From: Coniella vitis | Lineage: Eukaryota > Ascomycota > Sordariomycetes > Diaporthales > Schizoparmaceae | DNA: 64,000 nucleotides | Assembly (NCBI GenBank): GCA_011317545.1 | Contig: WUJK01000007.1 | Location: forward strand, 2,294,001-2,358,000 | Direction of reading: 5' to 3' | In this document: one piece after another, positions 1 to 11,882 of the stretch | Numbering within the stretch: position 1 is the first letter of the stretch | Layout: the number at the start of each line of letters is the position of its first letter | The notes under the pieces: model-generated | What the model saw: only the letters and a program-made list of their open reading frames with translations | The model's database searches: none | Told to the model about the DNA's origin: nothing | Made by a program: the position numbers and the translations under genes

Positions 1-1479
1 CTTGGTGACATTACGTCCATCCCCAGGAAGCTTTGCAGTCTCCTCCTCTTTTGTCTGGATATATGACAGTGAGCTTGAGGTGCTGCGTTAACATCTTAAC
101 ACGTTTTCCTTTCTTTCTTTGTTTTTTCTTCTTCTTTCTGTGATTCCGGGGAGAAACATGATGTGTTTTACAAGGATAAGTCCAAAAAGAAAAGTATCAA
201 GAACTTAGGTGGTGAATATATAGGGGACGGAAAAAAGGGGGGGGGAGATAACTTTGAAATATCAGTATTTTTCATGAGATACTTGCACAAGTCACAGAAG
301 TGTACAGTGTATTAATCAAGATCTGTAAGAAAAAGAGACAAGAAAGAGTCTCCTCCCCTAAAGAAAGCGAGGAAGTGATGGAATTCTGTCTGTCAACAAG
401 AATGGTCTGTTATTATGTTTGACATAACGCATGGTGCTGCATTATCCAATGCTATTCTAGACCAAACCAACCAAACAGATAGGCTTTGTTACCGTAGCAT
501 TTTCTGGTCAGCTTCTTCAGCTTTGCTGCACTACGTATAGCCTCTCATTCTCCATGAATTAATTCTTCACCCTCTGCTCAGATTATGACTGGATCCATGA
601 TGAGGTGGATCTCGGATTATTATTTCATTTACATAGTGGATTAAGCTAAATATAAGTGATTCCTTTCCAGTTGCTTGTAATAATGTAGGCAAGTAAGGGT
701 GGTTGATCATATAATGCGGCAATGCTCAGCGATGGACCCCATGGGCGAGAGTTCGTTATGTTTGCAGACGTATATGCACTCAGCGCCTTCCTCTCAATAC
801 CACCACCCCCACTTCCAAATGACAGCGCGTGCTTATTGACGTTGTTGCCCTTGCTTGGTATACAAAAAAAGCTGTTGAGAGGCTAGGTGGCTTCATATGT
901 TGTGGTATGTATAGGTGTGTGTGTATGTGCATATGAGTGAGTATGATGCATGTACCCAATCAGGTATATATGTACTGTCGTTTTCGAATGCCTGGGATTG
1001 TTGCCGATGGCGTTGTTGTTGTTGTTGTTCTACATGTACAGAAGATGTGTACGCGATCAAGGGCACTATGTCTGATCCTAACAGCTGCACCCATCATTCA
1101 GATGCCTGTGGCCTTAACTTCCCATTCACTCACAGCGCCAGGCTGTGAGCAGACAGGAAAATCAAGACATATGCAGCTAAGGAAGCGTCGATCGAAAGCG
1201 CGGACAAAAGTACTTGGCTGACTGCCAGTCAACAAGAGGTAGGTAGAAATGTACAGTCAAACATTGCAATGGGGATTTCATGTGGAGCTGCCTAGCGCCA
1301 CATGTCTTGTTTCAGTGGAATGAAAAGTATCGATTGGTGAGGTGATGTGTTCTTGCAGGAACTCAGTAGGATTCGAGCCTGGCATCCGGTCACAAGATCC
1401 AACACGGCACAGTTGGTGAGCAGTGCTGACCTGCCGCGGGCTATGGTCATTGTGCTATGCGTTGAATCGCCTTGACTGT
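1..1479. other. Left-edge intergenic stretch, no gene seen
   Basis: I see no convincing exon. The stretch is AT-rich near the left end, with pyrimidine runs around 105-140, a G-run near 238-246 and a GTT-rich run near 1012-1030. It abuts the 3' end of the minus-strand membrane-protein gene, so part of it is probably that gene's 3' UTR. ORFs here are short, overlapping on both strands and without recognisable motifs. Confidence 0.5.
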
Positions 1480-3272
1480 TTATTCAGCATTGTTGGCGTT
1501 GTTATTGGCGGGAAGGCTCGGAACAGGCGGCTGTGACAAGGTCTCTTCGATGCGTCTCGGCTCTTCGTCGTCCATCATCATGGTGTATCTGTCCTCGGCC
1601 GGCAAAGACGGAACAGGGGGAGCGTCGGTCTGGTGTCTCTGGACGCGTCCAGTTTGTTGGTTGACCCAGCTGTTGACTGACCTGTATCGGGCCGGCCTGT
1701 CCTCACTCGTAGTGGTGTACACAGTATCCCGGCGAGTTTGTGCATCGTCTGCATCAGGGGCTGCTGTGCTGCTGCTCTGGATTGTGCTGTCTCTAGTCTT
1801 CGTATAATTGTAGCTGCCAGATTCGCCGTTTTGCTGCAGGACGGCTCGAGGCGGCACTATAATATCGCCGTCCCCAAAACCGGAGGAGATTGATGACAGC
1901 GCCGAAGCGCGGTTGACAGCTCTCCGATCCGGATCGTATGCTGTCGAGGCTTGGCGAGCCAATTCAGATTGATTATAGACTGCATGTGGCATCCGGGAGC
2001 GGTCACTGCTTGTCGTGTCAAACGTCTGCATTGTACCGGCACCGTATTGTGCCGTACTGCTGGGATCGTAGGACGCATTTTCGGGTATCACGAAGCGATT
2101 GGTGCCCTGGCTCAATGGACTGACGTTGTTTTGAGGCTGGAATTGAGACGCTGGTTGCTGTTGCTGTTGCTGCGGTTGCGCATATCGGGCGATAACTGTT
2201 GCAGGGCCGTTTTGAGGGCTTTGTATACTACGAGAGCTGTGCGTGTCTCTGGACGATGCTGAGAAGGGCTGCATATTTGAGTAGGATACATTCGTATTGA
2301 GCTGAGGTAGGCTTGGAGGACCATGCCTCGACGCAGGCGGAATCATGGTTTGGCCATCATTCATGGTGTAAATTCCAGATTTCGGTCCCTCGTACATGGG
2401 CGGCGCGCCACCACCATCCAAATCCTGCCAGCCTCTTTGACTGCGTCCGAGATAAGGAATCCTGGAAAAGAAGGCGTTGGGCGCCGAATACCCATCGTAC
2501 ATGCCCTTCTCTGATGTTTTGGACTTCTTGTATGTTCGCCAGAGTATCCAGCATATGAATGAGACGAGGATGAAGGCACCTAGGTCACGGATGTGGATTA
2601 GCATGGGGCACGCGTGCTATATGAGAGGCAGAATGTCCCTAAGAAAAGATTAGGGACAAGGCGGTATGTACCTATTGAGCCTGCTGATATGAGAGCATCC
2701 TCGCCACTGGGGCTTAAGAAATCACCAGGCGGACCATTAACACTGTCGTGGTCATGGTCCGAGCTTGATGACTGGCCGTCGATATCGTCGCCCGAATCAT
2801 TGATGAATAGAGTTGGTGATGCGGAATAGACAGTGTCTACCGTTACAGTCGCGACCATGGATGTTGTCGATGTGGCTGTGCTGACGGCGATGCAGGCTGT
2901 GGCGCTGGCTGAAGAGGTTGACGTGGTCGTCGTCACACTCACAGCATATACAGTCACAATCGGCGAGGTCGACGACGATGTGCTCTCAGGCAAGGATGCT
3001 GTGGAATCGTCGTTACTGCCGGTGCCTTGTGATTGTGGCCAGCCCCCGGCATCACCCCCATCGCTGCTACTGGCGCTGTTCTGCGAGCCATCGTCCCGGG
3101 CGAGTTGGCAGCCTGCACGAGCTAGCAATTCGCGAGACTGGCCAGTCCGGACACTCCAAGCAGTCTCTTGTTGGTGTGTGCCTCCTTGGGACAGTTCGGC
3201 GTCCCGTAGCATCACCCGGGTATGCTCTTCCTCGTCTTGGCGATCAAATACCGGGGCCATTGCATCCGCCAT
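1480..3272 (-). CDS. Ser/Thr-rich single-pass membrane protein
   Basis: Two-exon model: 3272-2672 and 2579-1480, joined across a 92-nt intron (donor GTACAT, acceptor CCTAG), giving 566 residues. The splice is supported because it fuses an open N-terminal half directly to a hydrophobic segment, AFILVSFICWILW at about residues 202-214, followed by basic residues RTYKKSK. The roughly 200-residue N-terminal part is rich in Ser, Thr and Val and is probably non-cytosolic. The C-terminal part of about 350 residues is low-complexity, with Gln and Pro runs, and is probably cytosolic. This layout recalls fungal cell-surface sensors of the Mid2/Wsc or SKG6/AXL2-like type. No signal peptide is visible at the chosen Met, and no enzymatic domain is seen. 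The family assignment is an inference from architecture only; the gene itself is well supported by two long abutting frames. Confidence 0.72.
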
Positions 3273-3624
3273 ACCACTCTGTACCTCCTAGATTTTTCAG
3301 ACCACCATTTCCCAAAAGTCGTTGAACGCCAGCGTCGCGAGAGGAGAAGATTCTAAGATTCCAAGACGGGATAAAGTGTCGACAGCAGTGGGAGGAGCGC
3401 TGTTAGACTGCTGAGGGTATCGCAACTGTGGAAGTGTCCGAGGGTTCACTGCCCAGGCCCAGCACAAAAGACAAGGAGCGAATGATTGTCGTCTCAAAAG
3501 GGACTGCAAAGACGGAGACAATCTAGAGGCCAGCCCTGACAAGAAGCGAAGGGAAGTACGCAGTAAAGAAAGAAGGGGGGGGGACAAAGAACCAAGAGAA
3601 GGAGTGCTTGGACAAGAAAAGTAC

Positions 3625-3646
3625 CCAGCCAGCCAGCCAGCCAGCC
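3625..3646. repeat. CCAG tetranucleotide microsatellite
   Basis: Five tandem copies of CCAG plus a partial unit, lying upstream of the minus-strand membrane-protein gene. Confidence 0.9.
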
Positions 3647-5722
3647 AAGGGCAGCACCTGAAGCTGGGAAGGCGGTAGTAGACGTACTCCTGGGTCCGTT
3701 CGAGGCTCTCCAGACAAGCCCTGGCTAGTCTGAGGCCAGGGATGAATCATGCAACGAGCCCATGAGCAGCAGGAGGCGCAGAGCAGAATAATGTGGTCGG
3801 CGATCGGCAGTCCAAACGCGCATCCACAGGAGGTTTCGCAGAAGCTTAAACAGCCGCACAGATGGTTGAATCAGGGGCTGCGCACAATGCGAGCAGATTC
3901 TCTGGATAAGTGACATCGAGACCAGAGAAAGATAGGTCAGTCTGTGCTGGACAGCCTTCATATCCCTCGCCGCGTCCACAATCTTTAGCTCGCTGGCGCC
4001 ACCATCGCGAATTCAGGCGCTGTGACGCTAAGCCCAGGAGAGTAAGCCAGCGCGAATTCGTCCGAGCTGCCCGCTGCAAACACCTCCTGGAGCATTTGAG
4101 CACGCCGACAGCCAGCTACGGAATCAAGGGCAGCCGCAAGAGTTTGGCTCCAACCAACAGCCAGAGTCATGTGGCTGTGGATGGGACGAAGAGAGGGCAT
4201 CCCGTGATGACCAGCTCGCTCACCCCACCACGGCGTGGCAGGCTGCTATGAGCGAGCCTCTGCGCCCAGCATCAGACTTGCTCGTGAGTGAGGCCCGAGC
4301 TGGGAGGCCAAGGAGGCGACGGTCATGCATTGGTGCGGCGTGCTGGGCGCGGGTGCGCTGGCTCGTTGGCTCTCCAAAGTGCAATCAGAACTCGCTCGTA
4401 CTATGCACAGGGAGAGCAAAGTACCCAAGTACATTGCTGTCTCAGACTTTTACAACGTCGTTTCAAGACTGCCAGACCCGGGACAAGGGGTTCTAGAAGC
4501 CCCGCTTTCAGGATGCGCTTTCCTGATTTGGGCATAGATCAGGCACCCTGGCAGTCCGGCAACCTGGCAGCCGCCCCCGAGTCACCACCACGCATCTCCC
4601 AGCTCGCACCATACAGCTACTGATGTGTAGCCTCCAAAGGCCTCCTTCGAACGCCAGGAGAATTTGCGTGTTTGCTTATGCTTACGAAATTGCCAGTATG
4701 AGGTCCGCGACACTGCTGAGCTATTGACTCTCAAGCTCATGCTCATGGCAACAGGAAGCGCCGCTGTACAGCCTCCTGCCAGCATGTCCCCGCCGTCGGA
4801 TGCTACGCAGGTTAGGCGGTTCTGTTCGGAACTGAGCCAATGCTCCTCACTGTGAGCACTTAAACTTCTCGACTTTGCGTCTCGAACGTAGGATTGCTCT
4901 TTCATGGCAACGTCCCTCCGAGTGACAGCTGGTAAATGGCAATAAACACGGTAAATCAAACAGGAGCGCTCTCGTGCAGAAAGAGCAAATGGAACCCAAA
5001 AATATTATAACACATCCCCTTCTTTCTTCCTTCTATTCACATATCACTAATACTAGGCTATTGTACGCAACGGCGAGGATGAGGCTGCGTGGCCACCCCT
5101 GGGGATGTTGCTAACACAGGACTCTGAGGATTGTCCTCATATGGACGCGCGCCTGTCAGTCTCAATTAGATGGGACCCACTTCACCAGGACAAATACTAT
5201 ATATACTATAGTATATAGTATAGTATCTAGAGGGTAGACCCGCGAGCCGCAGCAGCGCGGCGGAACCGTCTCTCGTGGCTTGTCGCTTGCCGATTTGGCA
5301 GCTACTGTGTCGCCATCCATAAAGAACAAGCCGGTACAGACGGAGCATACTATGTATACATCCATAGTAGTAGGCGAGCTGGCGAGATACCGCGTCCGCG
5401 ACACCGGATTTGCGCGTCTGCAAGGTTCCCCCGCTGGTGACAGTTCGGTTAGTCGGGGGCGCCTCGAAACCTCGTATAGTTCAATGGCTCCTGCAAGGGA
5501 TAGCTTGCTTGCATTGAGGAAGGCAAAGAGACCGCCCTGGTGGCCCCTGGATGAGGCTATGCATTGTGTTCGACATATTGCGTCTGCTGTCGCGTCGTGC
5601 GCTGCGCAAGAGGCTGCGAAGTCTTCCCCGCCTCGGGACCCCTGTGTCAGATTCCGGATGGCGGCTGCCAGTGTAAGGCTTGAATGGGGAATTTACAGCC
5701 CCTTTGTGCCCTTTGCTATTGC

Positions 5723-5747
5723 TTTTTTTTTTTTTTTTTTTTTTTTT
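5723..5747. repeat. Homopolymer run of 25 T
   Basis: An uninterrupted T run in the intergenic region. The length in the assembly may be unreliable because of polymerase slippage. Confidence 0.95.
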
Positions 5748-6554
5748 GGTAACCATTACATACGTCGTGTTCGGGCGTGACATTGACTCACTTTGCAAAG
5801 CTCGTCACGCCTCGGAACAGTAAGTGAGCCTCATCAGCGGTTCAATGTAGAGAGACTTGTAAGGGATCTGCGACTGCGAACTCGCAGACTCATCACAGGT
5901 GAGGTGCGCGTGCGGGGTCCAGCTGTGCTCGCTCGGTACAGTGTTCAAGTCTCTATTGTTGTTGTTTGGCGTGATGGGGCTGGGAACGCAGAAAGTGAAT
6001 ACTTTGGTTGCCGAGATCTGGATGGCTAGATGCGATGAAAGATTGATTATCGGATTGTCAAACGGGGCCTCAATGCCATGCAGAGTGGACTGAAGACCCA
6101 AGCGGTCGCCACGATTCGGCGCTACCACACGCACATACCTGTGTAGTACTCGATGGGACGTCGATGGTATTAAAGAACAGTTGCCTACACCGACCGCTCG
6201 TATAAACAGTCTGATAGGATACACAGTTTGCTTGTTGGTTGTCGCCGACGCCATTGAGAGGCTGCCGGGGGCGAAGGCCGAGGACATACCGAGATGCTCC
6301 CGAGCAAACTCGGGCCCGCGTCTTCGCTCATATGTTCAGCACGTGGGATGGCCAAGCTGCAGTCAAGACGCAGCAGCAGCATGGACATATGCATGTGTGT
6401 GTTGGACAACAAAGGCCATGTACCTAAGTCAACAACATCCATGGACGTCATGGGCGGTTGCCGAGGTCGCCAATTACCACCAAGCCATTTTTCTTCATCT
6501 GTCACGAGCGTGCCGTCTGTTTCTGACCGTTATCACGTTGCCCAGATTTGCCTT

Positions 6555-6635
6555 ACCTCATATATGGTAGTCGACATTATGTAATGCAGGCCCCACCAGC
6601 CCACCAAGGCCGAGATAGCAAGGGGGCCCTGCGCC
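6555..6635 (-). CDS. Possible first exon of a small membrane protein
   Basis: On the minus strand an ATG in a good context (ACGAAAATGGC, about 6635) opens 27 codons that include a hydrophobic stretch (AISALVGWWGLHYIM), then reach GAG followed by the donor GTAAGG at about 6554. I could not identify a downstream exon with confidence: an acceptor CTTAG just before GTACATGG (about 6425) keeps the frame open but leads to unremarkable sequence. It may be the start of a short mitochondrial or ER protein, or chance. No family is recognised. Confidence 0.2.
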
Positions 6636-7245
6636 ATTTTCGTCACCGCGCGTTCGCGAACAACGGAACCAGAGTCCAACTTTTGTGTGCAGCCTTGCCT
6701 TTGATGCAAGCCAGACAAGAACGAGTAGAGCCCACAGATATCAATTCGAATAAAAGTATACCAACTATGCCCTGACCATTTTCTCCAGAGCCAGCCAGAG
6801 AGCGAGCTTTCGCCGAGAGACGGTTGCAACCAAGCTAATAAGAAAGCTAGGCTTATCAGCCACGAGATTGCTTTATCGCTGGAAACTTTGGCGAGAGAGT
6901 TAAAAAAAAAAACCCGCATCGCGCTTGCAGGCACAGTCATTGCTAAAGGCCCGATTGGATTGCAGGCACTCTGAGACTTTCCACGTTGTGTATGGATATT
7001 GCTGGAAGTCCTCCACCCTCAACTTTGCACAACGTCCATTCCGCTTTGTCGCCGCATTTCTCTCGACCTCTGCGCCCCTTCGCAGCTGGCCTACCTTTGT
7101 GCTATCCTCTTTGCTGGCCTCCTCAAGACAGCCTTTGTGACACCACTTGTCGTCACCTACAGCACCTACGCACCACCTACTGTGCTCAGGCAGCCCACCC
7201 TCCTCTCCTCTGCCGACGCATCCGCCTCTTGCCATCGCTAGAGCT

Positions 7246-9192
7246 ATGACTTCCACATCAAGGGCTCTTGGCCTGAGCAAGCTGGCTGCACGTCAGACTG
7301 CTTCGGTGCCTCGTATCCTCAACCCTGCCGCCCGCTCCCTTACCACAACAACTGCTTTCTCCCAATCTGCTCCTGGTTGCAGAATACGGCCTGCCGCCCT
7401 CCAGATCCAACGCCGCGCCTACTCGAATGCACCGCCCCCTCCACCCAAGAAGCCTGGGAAGCTGAGAAAGACTCTTCGTTGGACATGGCGCATTACATAC
7501 CTCTCCCTCATTGGAGCCACTGCGTACATCAGCTACGAGGTCTGGGAGAGCAGAAATCCTGAGAATCAGGTCAATCCTGACCCCAGCAAGAAGACTCTCG
7601 TCATTCTTGGTAAGTCACACCGCCAATGAACTCAAAGAGGGCCCAGAGCGTGGAATCTGTCCCCGAGTCAGCTCTGGCAACATCGCCAATCACATCAATA
7701 GCAATTTTTAACAGTCGTGCATCCTATTTCCAATCATTTAGGTACTGGTTGGGGTACCGTTGCCCTCCTCAAGAAGCTCGACACCGAAAACTACAATGTT
7801 GTTGTTATTTCGCCGCGTAACTACTTCCTCTTCACGCCCCTCCTCCCCTCGTGCACGACTGGCACCATCGAGCATCGCTCCATCATGGAGCCCATTCGCA
7901 CCATCCTCCAACAGAAGAAGGCCGCCGTCAAGTACTACGAAGCTGAAGCCACCAAGGTTGACGCGGACCGCAAGGTTGTGCGCATCAAGGACGAGTCTGA
8001 GATCAAGGGCACCGTTTCCGAGACAGAGGTGCCCTACGACATGCTGGTCATTGGTGTGGGCGCCGAAAATGCCACCTTTGGCATCCCTGGCGTCCGCGAG
8101 AACGGCTGCTTCCTCAAGGAGATTGGTGACGCCCAGCAGATTCGCAAGAAGATCATGGACTGCGTCGAGACAGCTGCATTCAAGGACCAGGACCCCGAAG
8201 AGATCAACAGACTGCTGCACATGGTCGTCGTGGGCGGTGGTCCCACCGGTGTTGAGTTCGCTGGTGAGCTGCAGGACTTCTTCGAGCAGGACATCAAGCG
8301 TTTGATCCCCGACATCAGCGACCGCTTCAAGGTCACTCTAATCGAGGCCCTTCCCAACGTTCTGCCTTCCTTCTCTAAGCAACTGATTGACTACACTGAG
8401 AGCACTTTCAAAGAGGAGAAGATTGACATTTTGACCAAGACGATGGTCAAGAGGGTCACCGACAAGACGGTCGAGGCAGAGGCTTCCAAGCCTGACGGTT
8501 CTAAGCAGCGCGTCACCCTTCCGTACGGCCTTCTGGTCTGGGCGACTGGCAACGCTGTCCGTCCCATTGTCAAGGACCTCATGTCGCACATCCCAGCCCA
8601 AAAGGACTCACGCCGCGGCCTTGCCGTCAATGAGTACCTGGTTGTGCAGGGTACCCGCGACATTTGGGCTGTTGGTGACTGTGCCGTGGCCGGCTACGCG
8701 CCTACAGCGCAGGTAGCTTCGCAGGAGGGCAACTTTTTGGCTAAGCTCTTCAACAACATGGCCAAGACGGAGGCGCTTGAGGACAACATCCGCGAGCTTT
8801 CTAGCACACTCAACCTGAAACCTGGCAATGCTGCCGAGATTGCCCGCCAGATTGAGGACTACGAGCGCCAACTGCGCCGCGTCAAGGACATTAAGCCCTT
8901 CCACTACTCCCACCAGGGCAGTTTGGCTTACATTGGCAGTGAAAAGGCTGTCGCTGACATTGCCTGGTTCAACGGCAACGTTGCTTCGGGTGGTACCTGG
9001 ACCTACCTGTTCTGGCGCAGTGCTTACCTTTCCATGTGCTTCAGCAGTAAGTTCTGACACCCATCTACCCTATACAATCCAGTTTCTATGGTAAAATTTG
9101 CTGACGTTCATACAACAGCCCGAAACCGTCTGTTGGTGCTGAATGACTGGATCAAATCCAAGGTTTTTGGACGTGACGTCTCCCGGGAGTAG
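7246..9192 (+). CDS. NDE1: Alternative (external-type) NADH:ubiquinone oxidoreductase
   Basis: Single-polypeptide type II NADH dehydrogenase. It oxidises NADH and reduces ubiquinone at the inner mitochondrial membrane without pumping protons. Exons 7246-7609, 7742-9046 and 9119-9192, introns 132 and 72 nt, 580 residues. The N-terminus is an Arg/Ser/Thr-rich presequence, followed by a hydrophobic segment (YLSLIGATAYISYEV). The first dinucleotide-binding motif is ILGTGWGTVALL, around residue 120, formed exactly across the first splice junction. The second is VVVGGGPTGVEFAGEL, around residue 283, and GDCAV near 433 is the C-terminal FAD contact. The C-terminus (LNDWIKSKVFGRD) is typical of the family. 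No EF-hand insertion is present, unlike the calcium-responsive Neurospora NDE1, so NDE2-like is equally possible. An in-frame ATG at 7147 would add 33 residues, but 7246 gives a cleaner presequence. Matrix-facing versus external orientation cannot be decided from sequence. Confidence 0.95.
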
Positions 9193-9574
9193 AATGATCA
9201 GAATCAATCAGAGCAGAGAGGCTTCTCTGGGCAGGACCAGGAGATTCTGGGTAAGAGGTAATAATACATGCTTGATAACCCATGTCTGCTTCTCTTTCAG
9301 GCGTCAGGTGGAGAGGGATATTCTTGGTGGGAGGTTTGGGGCTAGGATAGACTTCTGATATTGGAGCGTCTCTTTCTGTACTGTCTTTTTTTCTTTCTTT
9401 TGGCGGTGGGGTTCAGTGTAGAAGAAGATCAATCTCTATAGATATCACTACGAAAATAGGACAATTTTCTTTTGTTTCTACTGCGTCGGTTTATGTGGAA
9501 TCTCAGTTTGGTTCCTGGTATTGAAAGTTTACCACCAAGATGCCTGCGGGTCATTGGAGCACAACGCCAGGGAG

Positions 9575-9578
<4 letters not shown>

Positions 9579-9605
<27 letters not shown>
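9579..9605. repeat. Homopolymer run of 27 A
   Basis: An uninterrupted A run. Together with the T run at 5723-5747 it brackets the NADH dehydrogenase gene. Confidence 0.95.
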
Positions 9606-9699
9606 CTTGTCTTCAGAAAAGAAAATAAGGAGAGAAAACACAACATAGGACACCATATAAAACACTGTGCACCACCAAGACAATAACAAAGATGCTTGG

Positions 9700-9714
9700 A
9701 AAAAACATAAAAAA
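9700..9714 (-). terminator. RNA polymerase III T-run terminator
   Basis: Immediately 3' of the tRNA on the minus strand there are two runs of six T (read as A on the plus strand), the usual pol III stop signal. Confidence 0.7.
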
Positions 9715-9802
9715 TGATCTGGCCCGGGTTCGAACCGGAGACCTTCAGTGTTCACATTGGGAAATGTTAGACTGACGTGATAACCAACTACACCACCTGA
9801 CC
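9715..9802 (-). tRNA. tRNA-Val(AAC) with a 14-nt intron
   Basis: The minus strand folds as a complete cloverleaf of 74 nt after removal of an intron at 9764-9751, one base 3' of the anticodon, which is the canonical position. The D arm carries AGTTGGTT. The anticodon stem TCAGT/ACTGA is perfectly paired around CT-AAC-A-C. The T arm is TCCGG-TTCGAAC-CCGGG and the discriminator is A. The acceptor stem pairs GGTCAGG with CCAGATC, with a G-U at 2:71 and an A-A mismatch at 5:68. The internal A and B boxes are intact (TGGTGTAGTTGG and GGTTCGAACC). AAC becomes IAC in eukaryotes and reads Val GUU/GUC/GUA codons. Confidence 0.93.
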
Positions 9803-10097
9803 CGTTATTGTTGAGTTGTGCTGTTTGAAGTTGGATATATACTGCAAAATATCTGGGTATGAAACTTTAACGATACTCCATTCCTCACCGATCACATGCA
9901 AAAAAAGAGTCCACTTCACATGTCTTTCCAAGCTGATGACAACCGGGGATTGCTGCATATTGATGATACTGAGGAGTCACTCGCAATTCTATTTCACCTT
10001 CTTCCTTTCCCCCCTTTCTTGTCATCGCCTTTATACAATTTGGGGGGGGGGTGAATCCGTGTCTTATTCACAAAGCACGAAAAGTATGAAGCAGAAG

Positions 10098-11882
10098 CTA
10101 TAGATAACATTCCAAGCATAATGTCGCCTCATTGGGCGTTGCGGGATATAAATCCTGTCCGTAGGTGGCATTGAGCGAGACAGACCCAATGATAGTTTGT
10201 TGTTCGGTGCGAATCCATGTATCGAGGTTGAGAAAAGGTGTGGTGGCAAGTGGGCTTTGTTCTTGTCGTTGTTGTGGTTGTTGTGACTGTGGTTGTGGCT
10301 GCTGCTGCTGCTGCTGCTGGACTTTGGAAATGAGGATCTGACGTGCCCCACGGATCCACGAGCCGTAGCCTCCGTAACCACTGTGTTGACCAAAGCAGAG
10401 GTTGAGACTAGTAGCAGAGGTTGAAGTGGTAATATTTGACGAAGAGGAGGAAAGAGACGTAAGACCGGTTGTGTTCCAGTTATAACACCAAGTATCCCCT
10501 ATACCATCAGAGCTGTCAGTTCACTCCATGCTTCAGCATCTTCAGCCTTTTTCCGGGGGGGGGGGGTTATATTTATGCATAGTCCATTGGTCAATACCTC
10601 TCACTCACCGTGATCATGCCCCGAAAACACAGCCATCAACCCTTCCGTTGCCGCCAGCGCCTCCATGATTGGCACATCCTGGCCCCCGTAGGCACACCCG
10701 ACCGTGCCATTTGCGCACCAGCCCTGTCCCTGACCCGCAAGCGGAAAGTCGTCGTTGATACCGGGCGAAAGGTTCGGATTGATCCCTTTGCTGTCGAGCT
10801 GTAAAGCTCGCGAGGCATTCAATGGGATGTGTACAAAGGCCAGCGAAGGGATCAACCTCTTTGTTGTATCTGTGCCTGTCGTGGTGGTGGTGGCGGTGGT
10901 GGTAGTACTATAATTTCGCGCCAGCTCATTGCGCGTCTGCGTAAACCAGTCCACAACGCTCGTGTCTACCCAGCATTCTTGCGAAATCACATTCCCCACT
11001 TGATCCAATTGCTGGTAGAGATTCCCACCGCGGCTGTCGAAGAACCAGAGTATCAATTCGGGCACGCAATCCGCTGTCGTTGTCGCTGTTGTTGCATTAC
11101 CACACTCTGCCCCAAAAACGGTCAGGTAATAATTCGTCACACCCGTCTTATCAGCGTCGTTACTGTCAGCATCCTCCCCGGCCGAAACCACCATTCTGCC
11201 CGTCCGCGAATTAGCCCACTCGCGCTCTTTATGCCAGAGGTGCACCCGCGAAAGGTTAAAGTCGCTGTCGTGGTTCCCGTAGGTAGACGCCCAGGTCAAA
11301 TTGCGCTCGACGAGCGGGCCTACAATTTGAGCCACGTACGAAGTGGCGTTGTCCTTGAAGGCGTTGTTTCCTGTGATTAGGTCCCCGTTGAGCACGACGA
11401 GGTCCGGTGTTTCGACGTCGAGGATGGCGTTCATGACGCCGACAGATCGGAGGTCTTGGAGGGGGCCCCAGGAGTCCCATGCGTCTATTTTTATCATTGC
11501 TTGTTAGCTTTGCCTCAACTATCTGTTGTTTCTCTCTGTTTGTCCTCCCTTTTCTTTTGCGCCATATCTTGTAGGTGTTTTAGGGGATTTTCACAGAAAT
11601 CAAAATCCCCCCCCCCCCCAAAATAAACTCTCAATGGGCAAATTTGCTGCGGAGCATTTCCAACGAGGAAATCAACTTACTCTCGCCAAAATGGAGGTCT
11701 TCAAATACCGAAATCTGAAAAGTGCCATCATCGCGAAACCTCAACGGTCCAAACGCCGCGTCTGTGGTGGTACTGTTTGCATCCAACTGGGCCAGCACTA
11801 TCCATGACCACCCACTCAGACACATGCAAACAAAGAATGGTATGATGAACATGTTGGCTTGTGAGTGATTGGTGCTGAACAT
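10098..11882 (-). CDS. Secreted calcineurin-like metallophosphoesterase (DCR2-like)
   Basis: Binuclear-metal phosphoesterase of the calcineurin-like superfamily, closest in layout to fungal DCR2-type phosphatases. Exons 11882-11681, 11484-10609 and 10498-10098, introns 196 and 110 nt, 492 residues. The first exon has a hydrophobic signal (FIIPFFVCMCLSG); a second Met ten codons in may be the real start. Metal-binding motifs in order: the modified first motif FEDLHFGE near residue 60, VLNGDLITG near 103, TYGNHDSD near 140, and SGHDHGDTW near 358, the last reconstituted across the second intron. Several N-x-S/T sites fit passage through the secretory pathway. After the catalytic core come a poly-Gln/Pro tract (a CAG run near 10300-10320) and a Cys-containing tail. 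The substrate is unknown. Yeast Dcr2 acts on Ire1 in the unfolded-protein response, but that role cannot be transferred from sequence. Confidence 0.88.

Larger units (their letters stand above)
3273..7245. other. Intergenic region between two divergent genes
   Basis: About 4 kb between the divergent starts of the membrane-protein gene and the NADH dehydrogenase gene, so it must hold both promoters. It contains a CCAG tetranucleotide repeat at 3625-3646, an octamer TACTATGT with an adjoining CCATAGTAG near 5350-5372, an AT-rich TATAGTATA-type palindrome near 5200-5225, and a 25-T run at 5723-5747. Many ORFs of 60-160 codons exist on both strands, but none has a recognised domain. One minus-strand piece near 6555-6635 could be a small exon and is listed separately. 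Confidence 0.5.
9193..9714. other. 3' flank of the NADH dehydrogenase gene
   Basis: Probably holds the 3' UTR. It contains pyrimidine tracts near 9380-9400 and the 27-A run at 9579-9605. No further gene is seen before the tRNA. Confidence 0.5.

Noticed and set aside
1360..1450. Possible tRNA-like T-loop (GGATTCGAGCC)
   Set aside because: No matching acceptor, D or anticodon stems could be paired around it.
5805..6287. Minus-strand 160-codon ORF in the region before the NADH dehydrogenase gene
   Set aside because: No motif, several competing ORFs on both strands, and composition like the surrounding noncoding DNA.
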